The notes: generated by a model from the letters alone, not told the origin. Positions 46,856 through 56,768 are shown, counted from the stretch's first letter. The stretch: 64,000 bases of DNA from Halobacillus aidingensis (GCF_900104185.1 NZ_FNIZ01000017.1:34141-98140); one strand, 5' to 3'. Program-made: numbers and translations.

Positions 46856-47374
46856 ATGGATTCGGATCTCATCAGGAGAGCACAAGATGGTAATGAACAG
46901 GCGCTTGCTGAACTCCTGAAAAAACACTATAGCTTCATCGTTAAATATGTATGGAAAATGAGCGGGGATGAACAATTGGCTTATGATGTGACACAGGACG
47001 TACTAATCAAGGCTATCCAGAAAATCAACCAGTTTAATCATCGATCCAAGTTTTCTACTTGGCTGATCCAAATGGCTACACACACATACTTGGACTACAA
47101 ACGAAAGCAAAAAAAGAAAAAGGAACTGGATGAGAAACTGCGAAAAGAATTTCCCCACTCCCCTGTTTCTTTTCCGAGTGATTGGCATGAAGTCCAGGAG
47201 GCCTTATGGAAACTTGAGGACGAACATCGAATCCCACTCGTCTTGAAGCATTATTACGGCTATGACTATAAAGATATTGCAAAAATGACCAAGGTGAAAG
47301 TAGGGACAGTGAAATCCAGGGTCCATTATGGGCTGGAGAATTTACGAAAGGAGCTGAGAACGGATGACAGATGA
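46856..47374 (+). CDS. sigY: ECF-type RNA polymerase sigma factor SigY
   Basis: The protein has 172 residues: sigma-2 (DVTQDVLIKAIQKINQFNHRSKFSTWLIQMATHTYLDYKR with its -10 recognition helix) and sigma-4 with HTH DYKDIAKMTKVKVGTVKSRVH. The ATG at 46856 is preferred because GAGG lies 7 nt upstream; the ATG at 46850 is too close. Downstream gene order matches B. subtilis sigY-yxlCDEFG, which fixes the identity. It should be held by YxlC/D-type regulators and drive its own operon. Confidence 0.9.
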   Translation: MDSDLIRRAQDGNEQALAELLKKHYSFIVKYVWKMSGDEQLAYDVTQDVLIKAIQKINQFNHRSKFSTWLIQMATHTYLDYKRKQKKKKELDEKLRKEFPHSPVSFPSDWHEVQEALWKLEDEHRIPLVLKHYYGYDYKDIAKMTKVKVGTVKSRVHYGLENLRKELRTDDR

Positions 47375-47684
47375 AAAGACACCAAAAAAACTGGAAGAAA
47401 GGCTTCAGGAAGCAGCCCGGCACACAGAAGAACAAATGGAACTAACTGAACCTTCCCTCTCCTACTTCGAGAATCTTATCGAAGAACAGACAGCCCTCTG
47501 GTACCGGCGACTGTGGTTTGAATTGACTTGTTTATGGGGGATGGCGTTCATTTTTATTTCTTTCCTTATTTTCAGCTTTTTCTATGTCCCTCTTTTGTTT
47601 GTTTTTGCACAAATCACTTCAATTATCATTTTAATCCGCTACTTCTATAAAGAACGCTATGAAATGGTGGAGATGCGACAATGA
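47364..47684 (+). CDS. yxlC: YxlC-like protein, probable SigY negative regulator
   Basis: The product has 106 residues: a cytoplasmic amphipathic N-terminus (EERLQEAARHTEEQMELTEPSLSYFENL) followed by two membrane segments. It overlaps the sigY end. In B. subtilis YxlC is the main SigY-inhibiting membrane protein; here the role is inferred from synteny and topology. Confidence 0.82.
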   Translation: MTDEKTPKKLEERLQEAARHTEEQMELTEPSLSYFENLIEEQTALWYRRLWFELTCLWGMAFIFISFLIFSFFYVPLLFVFAQITSIIILIRYFYKERYEMVEMRQ

Positions 47685-47905
47685 AACATTACGGACCTGA
47701 AGAAATGCCTATATGGGGATGGCTTCTCGTTGTTCTCATTCTCATGACACAAAGTTCTATTCTTTTTATTAAAGCTAGAAAGATCGGAAAAGCACCATGG
47801 TTGTGGGGAATCGTAGGGCTGATTCAATTCCCTGTACCAAGCATCATCTTTTTCATCTTATGGAAAACAGTTTGGAAGAGAAAAAAAACGGTGACGAAAT
47901 CATAA
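47681..47905 (+). CDS. yxlD: YxlD-like small membrane protein
   Basis: The product has 74 residues with two membrane helices (GWLLVVLILMTQSSILF and LWGIVGLIQFPVPSIIFFIL). It starts 4 nt inside the yxlC end and occupies the yxlD slot of the sigY operon. It probably helps restrain SigY. Confidence 0.78.
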   Translation: MKHYGPEEMPIWGWLLVVLILMTQSSILFIKARKIGKAPWLWGIVGLIQFPVPSIIFFILWKTVWKRKKTVTKS

Positions 47906-47949
47906 AATTTTCTAAAGGCAGAACAAAGACCTTATAAGGAGGTGATGTC

Positions 47950-48171
47950 ATGTTACTCACTCAAAATGTTTTGGATATCATTAACGAGAATATAGCGATC
48001 ATCGCTCCCCTGCTCATCATCCAACTGGTTTTAATGATTACAGCTCTTGTAAGTTTATTTCGTGCAGAGACTACAAATGGCCCAAAATGGATGTGGGCGC
48101 TTATCATCTTATTCATCAACACGATCGGCCCCATCGCTTATTTTATTTTCGGAAGGAGTCATGAGTCTTGA
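47950..48171 (+). CDS. yxlE: YxlE-like PLD-nuclease-N-type small membrane protein
   Basis: The product has 73 residues with two membrane helices; W-x-W-A-L-I-I-L-F-x-N-x-I-G-P-I-A-Y-F-x-F-G-R is the PLDc_N hallmark. AAGGAGGTGATG precedes the ATG. It is encoded between yxlD and the ABC transporter genes. Confidence 0.82.
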   Translation: MLLTQNVLDIINENIAIIAPLLIIQLVLMITALVSLFRAETTNGPKWMWALIILFINTIGPIAYFIFGRSHES

Positions 48172-49088
48172 TTCAACTGAAAAATTTAACGAAAACATTT
48201 GATAAACAATATGCAGTGAAGAACATCACATTCAATTTGCCATCAGGGAAATGCGTCGCTTTGCTCGGCCCCAATGGTGCAGGGAAAACCACCACATTAA
48301 AAATGATCGCAGGGCTCATGCACCCCACCTCCGGCCAAGTGGAACTCGCGAATGGAGTAAAAGGAGATATTCGCAAATACATCGGTTACTTGCCTCAACA
48401 TCCGCAGTTTCACAGTTGGATGACTGGTATGGAATTCCTTCACTACGTCGCCCGTCTTTCCCATATCCCTAAGCATGAATCTCAAAAACTAGCGGAACAG
48501 TTGCTGGATCGTGTCGGGATCGCGGATGCCAAGAATCGAAAAATATCGAAGTACTCCGGCGGGATGAAGCAAAGACTCGGGATTGCACAAGCCATGATCC
48601 ACAAGCCGAGCGTTCTCCTGCTTGATGAACCGGTCTCCGCCTTAGATCCAATTGGCCGGAGAGATGTACTAAACTTGATGGAAGAGTTGAAGCAAGAAAC
48701 TACGTTGCTTTATTCTACACATATCTTAGGTGATGCGGAGGAGGCCAGTGATGAAATCCTCCTCATGCACAAAGGAGCTATTGTAGAATCAGGCTCTCTT
48801 CAAGACGTCAAAGAACGACATCAGGTAGATAAGATCACTCTACGTTTTGACGGAAACATGAAAGCATACAAAGAAAAAATGGAGGAGTTCCCATTCGTCA
48901 CCCATACAGATATCCAAAAGCAAAAGATCCATGTTTATGTACAAAATGTGCCTGAAGCTCGAGATGTTCTTTTAGAGCTTGTATCTAAGGAACAATGGCC
49001 GCTTCTTTTCTTTGAAGTAGGACAGACGACACTTGAGGATCTATTCATGAAGGTGGTGAACGAGCATGCAATGGCTGACCATCTATAA
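48168..49088 (+). CDS. yxlF: ABC transporter ATP-binding protein YxlF
   Basis: The protein has 306 residues: Walker A GPNGAGKTT, signature YSGGMKQRLG, Walker B VLLLDEPVSALD, H-loop STH. The TTG start overlaps the yxlE stop (AAGGAG 9 nt upstream). It partners YxlG; the substrate is unknown. Confidence 0.92.
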   Translation: MIQLKNLTKTFDKQYAVKNITFNLPSGKCVALLGPNGAGKTTTLKMIAGLMHPTSGQVELANGVKGDIRKYIGYLPQHPQFHSWMTGMEFLHYVARLSHIPKHESQKLAEQLLDRVGIADAKNRKISKYSGGMKQRLGIAQAMIHKPSVLLLDEPVSALDPIGRRDVLNLMEELKQETTLLYSTHILGDAEEASDEILLMHKGAIVESGSLQDVKERHQVDKITLRFDGNMKAYKEKMEEFPFVTHTDIQKQKIHVYVQNVPEARDVLLELVSKEQWPLLFFEVGQTTLEDLFMKVVNEHAMADHL

Positions 49089-49839
49089 AAAGGAATGCCT
49101 GGAGTCCGCCAGAAATTACAAGTGGGTTTGGGTCCCTCTTGTCTTTATTCTTTTTTGTATCATGGATCCTTTGACAACTTATTACCTCCCTCAAATACTT
49201 GAATCTACCGGAGGGCTCCCCGACGGCGCGACCTTTGATATCCCGACTCCGCCGGCGGCCAATGTATTCATGATGAGCATCTCACAAATCAACACACTCG
49301 GTGTGCTCGTCATAGCCCTGATTACGATGGGAACAATCGCCGGAGAACGGAAATCAGGGGTGGCCGAGTTGATCCTAGTAAAGCCGGTATCCTATACCGC
49401 CTATGTGACTGCCAAATGGGCAGCCCATGTTACGCTTGTTCTTCTTTCTATTTTCGTCGGCTTAATTGCAAGCTGGTATTATGTTCAACTTCTTTTTGGT
49501 GACGTATCTTTCATTCACGCATTGAGTACAGCTGGCTTTTACGGCCTGTATATTATCTTCGTCATCAGCATAAGCCTCTTCATGAACACATGGACGAAAA
49601 CCCCAGGCCTTGTTTTGTTTTTAACGATTAGTATCATCATGATATTAAATTTGGTCACAAGTGTTTTTTCTCACCTTTTGGAATGGAGTCCAACAAACAT
49701 TACTTCCTATCTCCCTTCCTTACTAAGAACCGGAGAAGTCGGGCAAGACCTTTGGTTAGCAAGTCTATTTACCATTGTTACGATTGTTCTCCTCCTTTTC
49801 GGAGCCATTCAAACACTAAAACGAAAAGAGATTGTATAG
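49066..49839 (+). CDS. yxlG: ABC-2 type permease YxlG
   Basis: The protein has 257 residues and six membrane segments, with the ABC-2 segment GTIAGERKSGVAELILVKPVSYTAYVTAKW. It overlaps yxlF by 23 nt and closes the sigY operon. Confidence 0.88.
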   Translation: MQWLTIYKKECLESARNYKWVWVPLVFILFCIMDPLTTYYLPQILESTGGLPDGATFDIPTPPAANVFMMSISQINTLGVLVIALITMGTIAGERKSGVAELILVKPVSYTAYVTAKWAAHVTLVLLSIFVGLIASWYYVQLLFGDVSFIHALSTAGFYGLYIIFVISISLFMNTWTKTPGLVLFLTISIIMILNLVTSVFSHLLEWSPTNITSYLPSLLRTGEVGQDLWLASLFTIVTIVLLLFGAIQTLKRKEIV

Positions 49840-49851
49840 CCAAAACATACT

Positions 49852-49894
49852 AGACCAGGTCATCCAAATTATGGATGACCTGGTCTGGTTATTT
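49852..49894 (+). terminator. Terminator of the sigY operon
   Basis: A perfect 15-bp stem AGACCAGGTCATCCA with its complement and a 5-nt loop, then a T-run. Confidence 0.9.
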
Positions 49895-49987
49895 TTTAGT
49901 AATCAAACGTGTGATTTGTTCTTCTTGGTAATAGGGTATAGACTGTTAGCATCTATTGCATATGAAGTTGTTAAAGGAGAGATTTTC

Positions 49988-50758
49988 ATGAAGCCAACTG
50001 CATTGATCACAGGAGCCTCGGGTGGTATTGGATACGAACTTGCCCGTCTATTCGCTAAATCAGGGTATCACTTGATTGTCGTTGCACGATCCGAAGACAA
50101 GCTTCACCAGTTAAAAGAGGAACTGGACGGTCATCCGATTACGATCATTCCTCAGGATTTATCAGAACCTGGAGCAGCTGAAGTTGTGTATAGTAAGGTG
50201 AAAGAACTCGGCCTCCATGTTACTGTTCTTGTAAATAACGCTGGTTTTGGTTTGAATGGACTTTTTGAGGACCTCCCTCTACTAGACCAACAGAAAATGT
50301 TGCACGTGAACATCAATGCCCTAACTGAACTGACTCACCTGTTTTTACCTGAAATCAAAGCGGCTCGCTTCCGCTCCATCCCTAAAGGGGTATTGAATGT
50401 AGCAAGCACGGCTGCCTTCCAACCTGGTCCAAAAATGGCCGTGTACTATGCTTCCAAAGCTTACGTCCTTTCTCTTTCAGAAGCCCTTGTCGAGGAGATG
50501 AAAGATACAAGTGTGACGGTTACCACCTTATGCCCGGGCGCAACAGACACCAATTTCTTCAAAACAGCGAAAGCAGAGCACACGAAACTTGTAAACAGTA
50601 CGATGTCTCCTGAATCGGTAGCCAAGTCAGGATTCCTCGGCTTTGTGAAAGGAAAACGTGTGGTTATTCCCGGCGTGATGAACCAGGGATTGGCCTATGC
50701 CTCCAAATTCATCCCACGCTCATTCGCAGCGAAATTAGCTCATTATGTCGATAGCTAA
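49988..50758 (+). CDS. Short-chain dehydrogenase/reductase
   Basis: A classical SDR of 256 residues: cofactor motif TGASGGIG (N-terminal, NADP-type with R in VVARSEDKL), NNAG, and catalytic Ser-Tyr-Lys (STAAF...YYASKAY). The substrate is unknown; DltE-like proteins are similar in length. AAAGGAGAG precedes the ATG at 49988; the frame back to 49832 runs through the terminator. Confidence 0.92.
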   Translation: MKPTALITGASGGIGYELARLFAKSGYHLIVVARSEDKLHQLKEELDGHPITIIPQDLSEPGAAEVVYSKVKELGLHVTVLVNNAGFGLNGLFEDLPLLDQQKMLHVNINALTELTHLFLPEIKAARFRSIPKGVLNVASTAAFQPGPKMAVYYASKAYVLSLSEALVEEMKDTSVTVTTLCPGATDTNFFKTAKAEHTKLVNSTMSPESVAKSGFLGFVKGKRVVIPGVMNQGLAYASKFIPRSFAAKLAHYVDS

Positions 50759-50858
50759 GGAGAGGTCATACAAGTTTATTTGCGACCATTCTCTTTTTCT
50801 CCTCTACCCCATCCTATATAATAGAAATTACTGGTAAACACTTTTAAGGGGGCTGTAC

Positions 50859-51356
50859 ATGAAGAGATTAATCCTATGGTTTTCGTTCTGTCTATGTATC
50901 GGTGCCGTCGCAGGAGCTTATTTGTATGTACAAACCCAGGGGGTATCTACAGCTCAGGGTGTCACAGGAACAGTGAATGCGGAAGAACTGAGAGCCTATG
51001 AGAAAGATGGAAAAAATCCTTTTGGAGGAGAGATTTCAGGGCCGGAGTTGACAGACAAGGAATACCAGGAATACATTCATGGCATGTCACATCAAAAAGT
51101 GAAAGCAGATGAAAAATGGACGTTTTTTGAAATCCACTCCCTTCGCATTTCTTGGCTGCTCGAACATTTGGAAACGAATGACTTGACTCATAAGCATGTC
51201 TATAAACAAATTTTAATGAAATGGGCCGATGAGGATTTTTCAAATGCTGTAGCTGACCATAATACGATTTGGGAAATGCAACGTGGCACAATTGGAAAAG
51301 CCAAGCGCCTCCTCACTCCTGAGGAAGAAGCCGAATATATAAAAGAAAACAACTGA
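50859..51356 (+). CDS. Exported or anchored protein, DUF6241-like
   Basis: The product has 165 residues with an N-terminal membrane segment (LILWFSFCLCIGAVAGAYLYV). The conserved-looking core HGMSHQKVKADEKW and RISWLLEHL resembles a Bacillus family I recall as DUF6241. There is no enzymatic motif. It follows the SDR with a 100-nt gap. Confidence 0.65.
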   Translation: MKRLILWFSFCLCIGAVAGAYLYVQTQGVSTAQGVTGTVNAEELRAYEKDGKNPFGGEISGPELTDKEYQEYIHGMSHQKVKADEKWTFFEIHSLRISWLLEHLETNDLTHKHVYKQILMKWADEDFSNAVADHNTIWEMQRGTIGKAKRLLTPEEEAEYIKENN

Positions 51357-51385
51357 CCCGATATCATCGAGTCAGTTGTTTTTTT
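51348..51385. terminator. Convergent terminator
   Basis: The stem CAACTGAC/GTCAGTTG with T7 lies between convergent genes and overlaps the end of the upstream gene. Confidence 0.8.
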
Positions 51386-51782
51386 ACATTTCTTCAGCCG
51401 ATTTCCTGAATCCATAAAAGGAGCGGTACCCTTGATGAGCATAGTAACCCTCGGACTTTGTTGATGCTAACATTTCCACACGTGTACTTGGATAGCATTC
51501 GTGAGCGGTTTGAATCAATTTATCCGCAATCCCCTGATTTCTAAAACTTTCTTTCACCAGCAGATCGCACACATACAAAGTGATGGACCCATCTGTCAGT
51601 CCTCGGAGGAAACCGACGAGTTCACCATCCACCACCGCAACCAAAGCTGGTTCTGAATTCAGCCAGGAGCATAACGTTTCCTCACCACGTTCCACAAGGC
51701 CGCTCCATCCTTCTTCTTCATTTAGTTGCTGGACAGCGTCAAAATCTTTTTCAAGAAACGTACGAATTTGAATAGCTTCCAT
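51384..51782 (-). CDS. GNAT-family N-acetyltransferase
   Basis: The product has 132 residues with the GNAT core VVDGELVGFLRG, VCDLLVKESFRNQGIADKLI (acetyl-CoA loop R/Q-x-x-G-x-A) and the late YAHQGYRSF. Acceptor substrate unknown. Confidence 0.9.
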   Translation of the reverse strand: MEAIQIRTFLEKDFDAVQQLNEEEGWSGLVERGEETLCSWLNSEPALVAVVDGELVGFLRGLTDGSITLYVCDLLVKESFRNQGIADKLIQTAHECYPSTRVEMLASTKSEGYYAHQGYRSFYGFRKSAEEM

Positions 51783-52080
51783 GTCATCCTACCTTTCACT
51801 GTGATTAAGATTTTCCCCTTTGAGCCGTCACCCAGTCTGTTGATTCTATTTTTCTACTCTATTATTACGTTTGATTCCCTTAAACGTTTCAAGTTATATA
51901 AGAAAATCTGACTATTTTTCAAATAACCTTTAATGTCTTCCTACATCCGTGTTGGTATACCCAACAATAAATCTAACGGGTGGGATTGAAAACAAATCAG
52001 AATTTTTAAGAATCAGATAGAGGAAAGTATGGTAAAATGTGAACGGAAGTTTTTCTTTTTATGTTCAAGGAGTGGAAAAC

Positions 52081-52548
52081 ATGTGGAAAAGAATTCTACT
52101 GTTCGCGACATTGATCTTTCTCGCCGCTTGTTCCTCGCAAAATTTATCGCTTGAGGATTTGAAAACGGCTTATCCGGAGACGTTCGCTCAGCCGGTAGGT
52201 TCCTTATCGGATGAGAAAAAGGAGAAGCTTGGTCTTCCTGAAGATGTCCCTTTCGAAGTCACTCATGTTGAGTCAAATGTGGAAGACGAGAGAGTAGAGG
52301 TCCTCTACCAATCGGATGGTTCAGAGAAAGCTGTGGTGCACACCCTGTATGAACCAGGGAACATTCTCCAAGAATCTGAACTGCAGGTCCCATTAAACTC
52401 TGGGGCTGTAGCTGGTGTCCAGGAAAAGGAGGACCATATTTTTGTGGAATGGTATGATGGGGATCTCGATGTCATCTATCAGCTCGAATACTTTGGTCCT
52501 GAAGAGGAACGTGCAGAAAAAGCAATGAATGTTGCAAACGCTATATAA
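52081..52548 (+). CDS. Putative lipoprotein
   Basis: The product has 155 residues with signal MWKRILLFATLIFLAAC (lipobox LAAC). The mature part is acidic with beta-rich segments and no motif I recognise. CAAGGAGTGG lies 8 nt before the ATG at 52081. Likely membrane-anchored on the outer face. Confidence 0.78.
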   Translation: MWKRILLFATLIFLAACSSQNLSLEDLKTAYPETFAQPVGSLSDEKKEKLGLPEDVPFEVTHVESNVEDERVEVLYQSDGSEKAVVHTLYEPGNILQESELQVPLNSGAVAGVQEKEDHIFVEWYDGDLDVIYQLEYFGPEEERAEKAMNVANAI

Positions 52549-52580
52549 AATCCTATAATCTTTTATACAAGGATTTCTAA

Positions 52581-52615
52581 AAAAGAGCTGTCACGTGTAT
52601 GGTGACGGCTCTTTT
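52581..52615. terminator. Convergent terminator
   Basis: The stem AAAAGAGCTGTCAC/GTGACGGCTCTTTT has one mismatch and separates the lipoprotein gene and the helicase gene. Confidence 0.85.
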
Positions 52616-52622
52616 GATTAAT

Positions 52623-54776
52623 TTATAGTTTTTCTAGTTTTTTAAAGTTCCGACTGATTGGTCTCGGAGCTTTAAGTCGGTCGAAAAAGATCATATAATT
52701 GTTTTTCTTCTCATCGACCTCTTCAATGGAACCTTCACCGAAAACAGGATGCTTGACCCGGGTTCCTTTTTCGAAAAATTCACCAGAAGGCTCTTTCTCA
52801 AGACGATGCGAAGCACGTATATATTCTTTTGCCTCTTCAATAAGAGACTCATCCAACTCTCCGACCCGGTCATATAAACGATCTTCGACTTCAAAGATAA
52901 ATCGGGAAGGGTATTTCTTCTGTCCTCCATTTTGAAAGCCTTCAGATTCAGTCAAATAGAGTTCCCTTTCCGCTCTCGTTACAGCTACATAGGCAAGCCT
53001 TCGCTCTTCTTCCAGCCCTCTCTCTTTCCGCTGCCTTAATGCACGGACATTCGGGAGAACACTTTCTGTCATTCCTATAACAAATACATAAGGATACTCA
53101 AGGCCCTTCGCTGTATGAATCGTCATGAGTTTGACAGATGCCACCTCGTCAGCCCTGTCGTCGTCTGTGTAGAGGGAGATCATTTGTAAGTATTCATCCA
53201 AATAAATGTCTTCCCCAAGCGTTTGTTCATATTGGACAATGGAATGAAGAAGCTCAGCCATATTATCCAATCTCTCCTGGTCACCGTCTTCCCTCCGGTA
53301 GGCTTCATAGCCCGTCACCTGCATAGCCTCTTGAAGCAGTTCCGATACTTTTCTCTTGCCTCTAATTTTCTTCAAATACTCGACCGCTTCGATAAAAGTT
53401 CGTGCTCCTGTACGCCTCAGCTGATCATGGTCTACATATTTTTTCAAGGTTTCATATAAGGAAAGCCCATCCTCCTCTGCTTTCTCCCTGAGAAAACTCA
53501 TCCGCTTCTTGCCAATTTGTCGTTTAGGAACATTTATGATGCGACTGAAAGACAAATCATCCTGAAATGCAATCATCCTCAAGTGAGCGAGCGCATCCTT
53601 GATTTCTAACCGGTCAAAGAATTTGAAGCCTCCAAATATTTTATATTCAATATTCTCAGCAATAAGTTCCTGTTCTACAAAACGGGATAAGTAATTCGCT
53701 CGATATAAAATGGCCACATCGCTCAAGCTCGCCTTCTTTTCTGCCACGACCTGTTTAATCTTACTCACAATCCATTTAGCTTCCTGAATCTCATCTTTTC
53801 CATGATAATGAACCACCTTCACACCAGGTGGATTGACAGGAAGCATGTCCTTATCTACCCTGAAATAATTGTTCTGGATCAAAGCATTTCCCAAGGAGAG
53901 AATTTCCGGTGTCGAACGGTAATTCTCTTTCAAAAAAATGGTCTGAGCATCAGGGAAGTAACTCTCAAAATCCACCATATACTTAGGATCGGCTCCACGC
54001 CATTCATAAATGGTTTGATCAGGATCACCCACAACAAATAAATTCCCCTGTTTTTCAGCAAGCATTTTAACAAGTTCGAATTGTTTCAAACTGCTGTCCT
54101 GAAATTCATCGACCTGGATATAATAAAGTCGATCCTTCCATTTTTCCAGTACTTCTTTATTCTGATCAAAAAGAGTAAAGACAAAGTTGAGTAAATCATC
54201 AAAATCCAGCCCATACACTCGCTTTTGCTTCTTGAGATATTGTTGAATAATCTGACTGTCAAGATCTCCCGAATCATCCACAGAAGGCATTTCTCCACGT
54301 AAAATCATTTGTTGTACATAATGTGTGTTCCCTTTAAGAATTCCAATCTTATCGAGAATCCTTTTGAACGTTTTATCATTCAGTTTTAACCCCATATCTT
54401 CAAAGATCTCTCTTAGGAGAATCTTCTGATCTTCCACGTCCAAAATGACAAAATTCTTCGGGTAAAAAAGCCGGTGGATATCTTCACGTAAGACACGGAC
54501 ACAAAAACCGTGGTAGGTGGTTATAAAACCTGTGTCCTGCTCCCCTCCGATCAACTTTTTTACTCGTCGCCTCATTTCATGAGCCGCTTTATTCGTAAAA
54601 GTTACAGATAGAATATTTGCCGGATCGATCCCCAGCTCATTCACGATGAAGGCATAGCGGTGAGTTAAGGCACGGGTCTTCCCGGAACCTGCACCGGCGA
54701 TGACACGGACGTACCCTTCTGTAGATACGACCGCTTCTTGTTGTGATGGATTTAGTCCGTCCAGTAGCTCTTCCAT
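52623..54776 (-). CDS. UvrD/PcrA-like superfamily 1 DNA helicase
   Basis: The protein has 717 residues: Q motif LNPSQQEAV, Walker A GAGSGKTRAL, Walker B IQVDEFQDSS (DEFQD), GDPDQTIYEWRGAD, LKENYRST, and C-terminal VKLMTIHTAKGLEYPYVFV and AYVAVTRAERELYL. A small C-terminal Tudor-like fold (KHPVFGEGSIEEVDEKKNNYMIFF) resembles PcrA. It may be a PcrA paralogue such as B. subtilis YjcD rather than PcrA itself, since ligA/pcrB context is absent. The ATG at 54776 follows AAGGTGAT. Confidence 0.92.
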   Translation of the reverse strand: MEELLDGLNPSQQEAVVSTEGYVRVIAGAGSGKTRALTHRYAFIVNELGIDPANILSVTFTNKAAHEMRRRVKKLIGGEQDTGFITTYHGFCVRVLREDIHRLFYPKNFVILDVEDQKILLREIFEDMGLKLNDKTFKRILDKIGILKGNTHYVQQMILRGEMPSVDDSGDLDSQIIQQYLKKQKRVYGLDFDDLLNFVFTLFDQNKEVLEKWKDRLYYIQVDEFQDSSLKQFELVKMLAEKQGNLFVVGDPDQTIYEWRGADPKYMVDFESYFPDAQTIFLKENYRSTPEILSLGNALIQNNYFRVDKDMLPVNPPGVKVVHYHGKDEIQEAKWIVSKIKQVVAEKKASLSDVAILYRANYLSRFVEQELIAENIEYKIFGGFKFFDRLEIKDALAHLRMIAFQDDLSFSRIINVPKRQIGKKRMSFLREKAEEDGLSLYETLKKYVDHDQLRRTGARTFIEAVEYLKKIRGKRKVSELLQEAMQVTGYEAYRREDGDQERLDNMAELLHSIVQYEQTLGEDIYLDEYLQMISLYTDDDRADEVASVKLMTIHTAKGLEYPYVFVIGMTESVLPNVRALRQRKERGLEEERRLAYVAVTRAERELYLTESEGFQNGGQKKYPSRFIFEVEDRLYDRVGELDESLIEEAKEYIRASHRLEKEPSGEFFEKGTRVKHPVFGEGSIEEVDEKKNNYMIFFDRLKAPRPISRNFKKLEKL

Positions 54777-55337
54777 ATCGATCACCTTCCAAGAACATTT
54801 GTTTGTATTATAGCACATTAGACAGCAGGCAGTCTGTGTTCTTTGCTTGAATGAAAGATGAGGATAATAGAAATCCCCTGAACAGAAAATATGCCTCAGG
54901 GGAAATGTGGATGGGGTGGTTTACTGAATCACATCAAAAGATGATAAATAAAGAAGGAACACTAAAAATCGTTACTGTTTTGTGTGGAAATTATCTAAAT
55001 AAGGATCGTATTCAGGAAAGTCAACCTTCTCGGAATGTGTATTTTCTCAGGGGGAAAAAACGAACGGGAGTGGTAGTTGAGCTTAAAAAGATCATGTTTA
55101 TGACCTTCTTCAGATAAAATCAGGGCATGTCCCCTTGCTTTCATACATGTCATAGCTAAGGGCGGAATACAGGGTGACTTCAGAATTGCTCTTCTACAAC
55201 GAAGTGAAAAATGAAAGTCCCCATTTCAATTCCTTCATGCTTCCTTAGGCAGATACTTAGAAATATAATGAAGGCCATGATTCGTAAAACCATAAGGACC
55301 GGGCCTGCAGTTCCCATGGAGAGGGTATTTTCCACTT

Positions 55338-56081
55338 CTATTCGAACCTCGGCTTCAACCCCGTTTCCAAGAAATATTTCGTCGCTTGCTGCACATTCAT
55401 AAATGTGCGGACCCCATCTAATTGAATATGGTTTTGCGCAAATTGCACCACTACCTGTGGACGCATTCCAGCAAGGACAACTTCAATGCCCAACAACCTA
55501 AGACTCATCATAAGGTTTTTCAAAAGGACCGCCCATTCTTCATCAATTGAAGTAATCCCCGAAAACTGGATGGCAAGTCGGCTCACATTCTGTTCCTGAC
55601 ATAAAACAGGTACTCTTGCCAATAAAATATCGCGCTGTTCCTCTCTCAAGATTGGCTGCAATGGTAGGAGGGCATATCCTTTAGCAATGGTTACAATATT
55701 CGCTGTCATTTCTTCAATCATATGGATTAATTCTTTCTCTCTCTTTGACTGCTCCGTCATATCGAATATACGGATGAGAACAAAACTCTCCCCTTCATGA
55801 GTGAAGCGTTTAGTGTAAAAGTGCAGCACCATGTCCCTTCCCTGCCAATGAAAATCCATACCTTCAAAACCGATGTCTTTTTTCTCTTGGATGGACTTGG
55901 AAAGGAGCTTCTTTTCTGGTGCTAAATCCGGATACAGATGATTAAGTTTCTCGCCAACGATCCGTTCTTCCTCTAATTGAAACATCTTTACGTAGGCAGG
56001 ATTTACGTATGTGATTGTGTATTCTTCATCACTAATCAATACACCTTCATCCAAAAGGTCCATTGCATTCCGTAACAGCAT
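55338..56081 (-). CDS. PAS-STAS regulatory protein (RsbR-like)
   Basis: The protein has 247 residues: an N-terminal PAS domain (DEGVLISDEEYTITYVNPAYVKMF) and a C-terminal STAS domain (about 130-240; VSRLAIQFSGITSIDE...VVLAGMRPQVV). RsbR-type stressosome proteins have this STAS domain with phosphorylatable Thr/Ser; here the usual DxTG reads QFSGI. It may modulate SigB or another anti-sigma cascade, or act as a blue-light or redox sensor. No partner genes adjoin. Confidence 0.85.
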   Translation of the reverse strand: MLLRNAMDLLDEGVLISDEEYTITYVNPAYVKMFQLEEERIVGEKLNHLYPDLAPEKKLLSKSIQEKKDIGFEGMDFHWQGRDMVLHFYTKRFTHEGESFVLIRIFDMTEQSKREKELIHMIEEMTANIVTIAKGYALLPLQPILREEQRDILLARVPVLCQEQNVSRLAIQFSGITSIDEEWAVLLKNLMMSLRLLGIEVVLAGMRPQVVVQFAQNHIQLDGVRTFMNVQQATKYFLETGLKPRFE

Positions 56082-56210
56082 GATTATCCCCCCAGTACAA
56101 ATCTCTTACTTTTATTATGATGATATACAAAAGAAATGCAAGGTAATTCAACATTATTGTCTAAATATTATGAATAAATAACAATCCCCTTCTATATCTT
56201 CAACTTAATG

Positions 56211-56742
56211 GCAGGATTCTTGAAGACTCAGTTTTGAGATGTTTCGGGGTTCGTTGTTGTGTTGAGCGTCAGGGGTGGTGGGGAAGCAACTCGCTTTCCT
56301 GTGGGGTGCGCCGAGCTTCCTCGGACTACGTCCTGCGGGATCTCGCCTATCTCCTTCTCCCACGGGAGTCTCGCAGCTTCCCAACCACCCCATACCATGA
56401 AAGTGAGAAACGAACCCATTTACTGTGGGAGGGTGCCTTCCACTATCCTGGTTTATAAGCAAAAAGCGCCCTATAACAAGCTTTTCGCATGCAGAATAGT
56501 GTGTTTAGGAGTTCATTCCTCTCCAATAACCATGTGCATAAAAGCAGCTAATTCCGAAAGTGGTTTCGAGATAGTTAAATGGCAAAGGGGCGGAGGGGAA
56601 TGGCGAGACTCCTACGGGAAAAAAGTGCATGGTGAGACCCCGCAGAGCGAAGCTTGAGGAGGCTCACCGCGCTCCCGCGGAAAGCGAGCTATTCCCCGCA
56701 GCCCTCATCCACTCAACAAAAGCCTCGAAACTGAGTCTTCCA
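56211..56742. repeat. Intergenic two-module repeat, copy 5
   Basis: The left end begins GGCAGGATTCTTGAAGACTC and carries module B (minus). The right half is module A (plus) with GACTCCTACGGGAAA, ending CTCGAAACTGAGTCTTCCA, then AATCTGGAGCTTTTG. The GGCAGGATT and AGCTT flanks are swapped relative to copies 1-3. The centre (56450-56560) matches copy 1 well, including CATAAAAGCAGCTAATTCC-type sequence. Confidence 0.85.
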
Positions 56743-56768
56743 CAATCTGGAGCTTTTGTAGATGAAAA

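Noticed and set aside
47110..47116. In-frame A-AAA-AAG heptamer in sigY
   Set aside because: The gene is intact in frame 0 and the -1 frame stops after a few codons. It serves as a control showing that the heptamer alone is not evidence of frameshifting.
54851..55117. 88-codon plus-strand ORF starting MKDEDNRNPLNRKY
   Set aside because: No ribosome site, no recognisable domain, and it sits between two minus-strand genes in non-coding-looking sequence.
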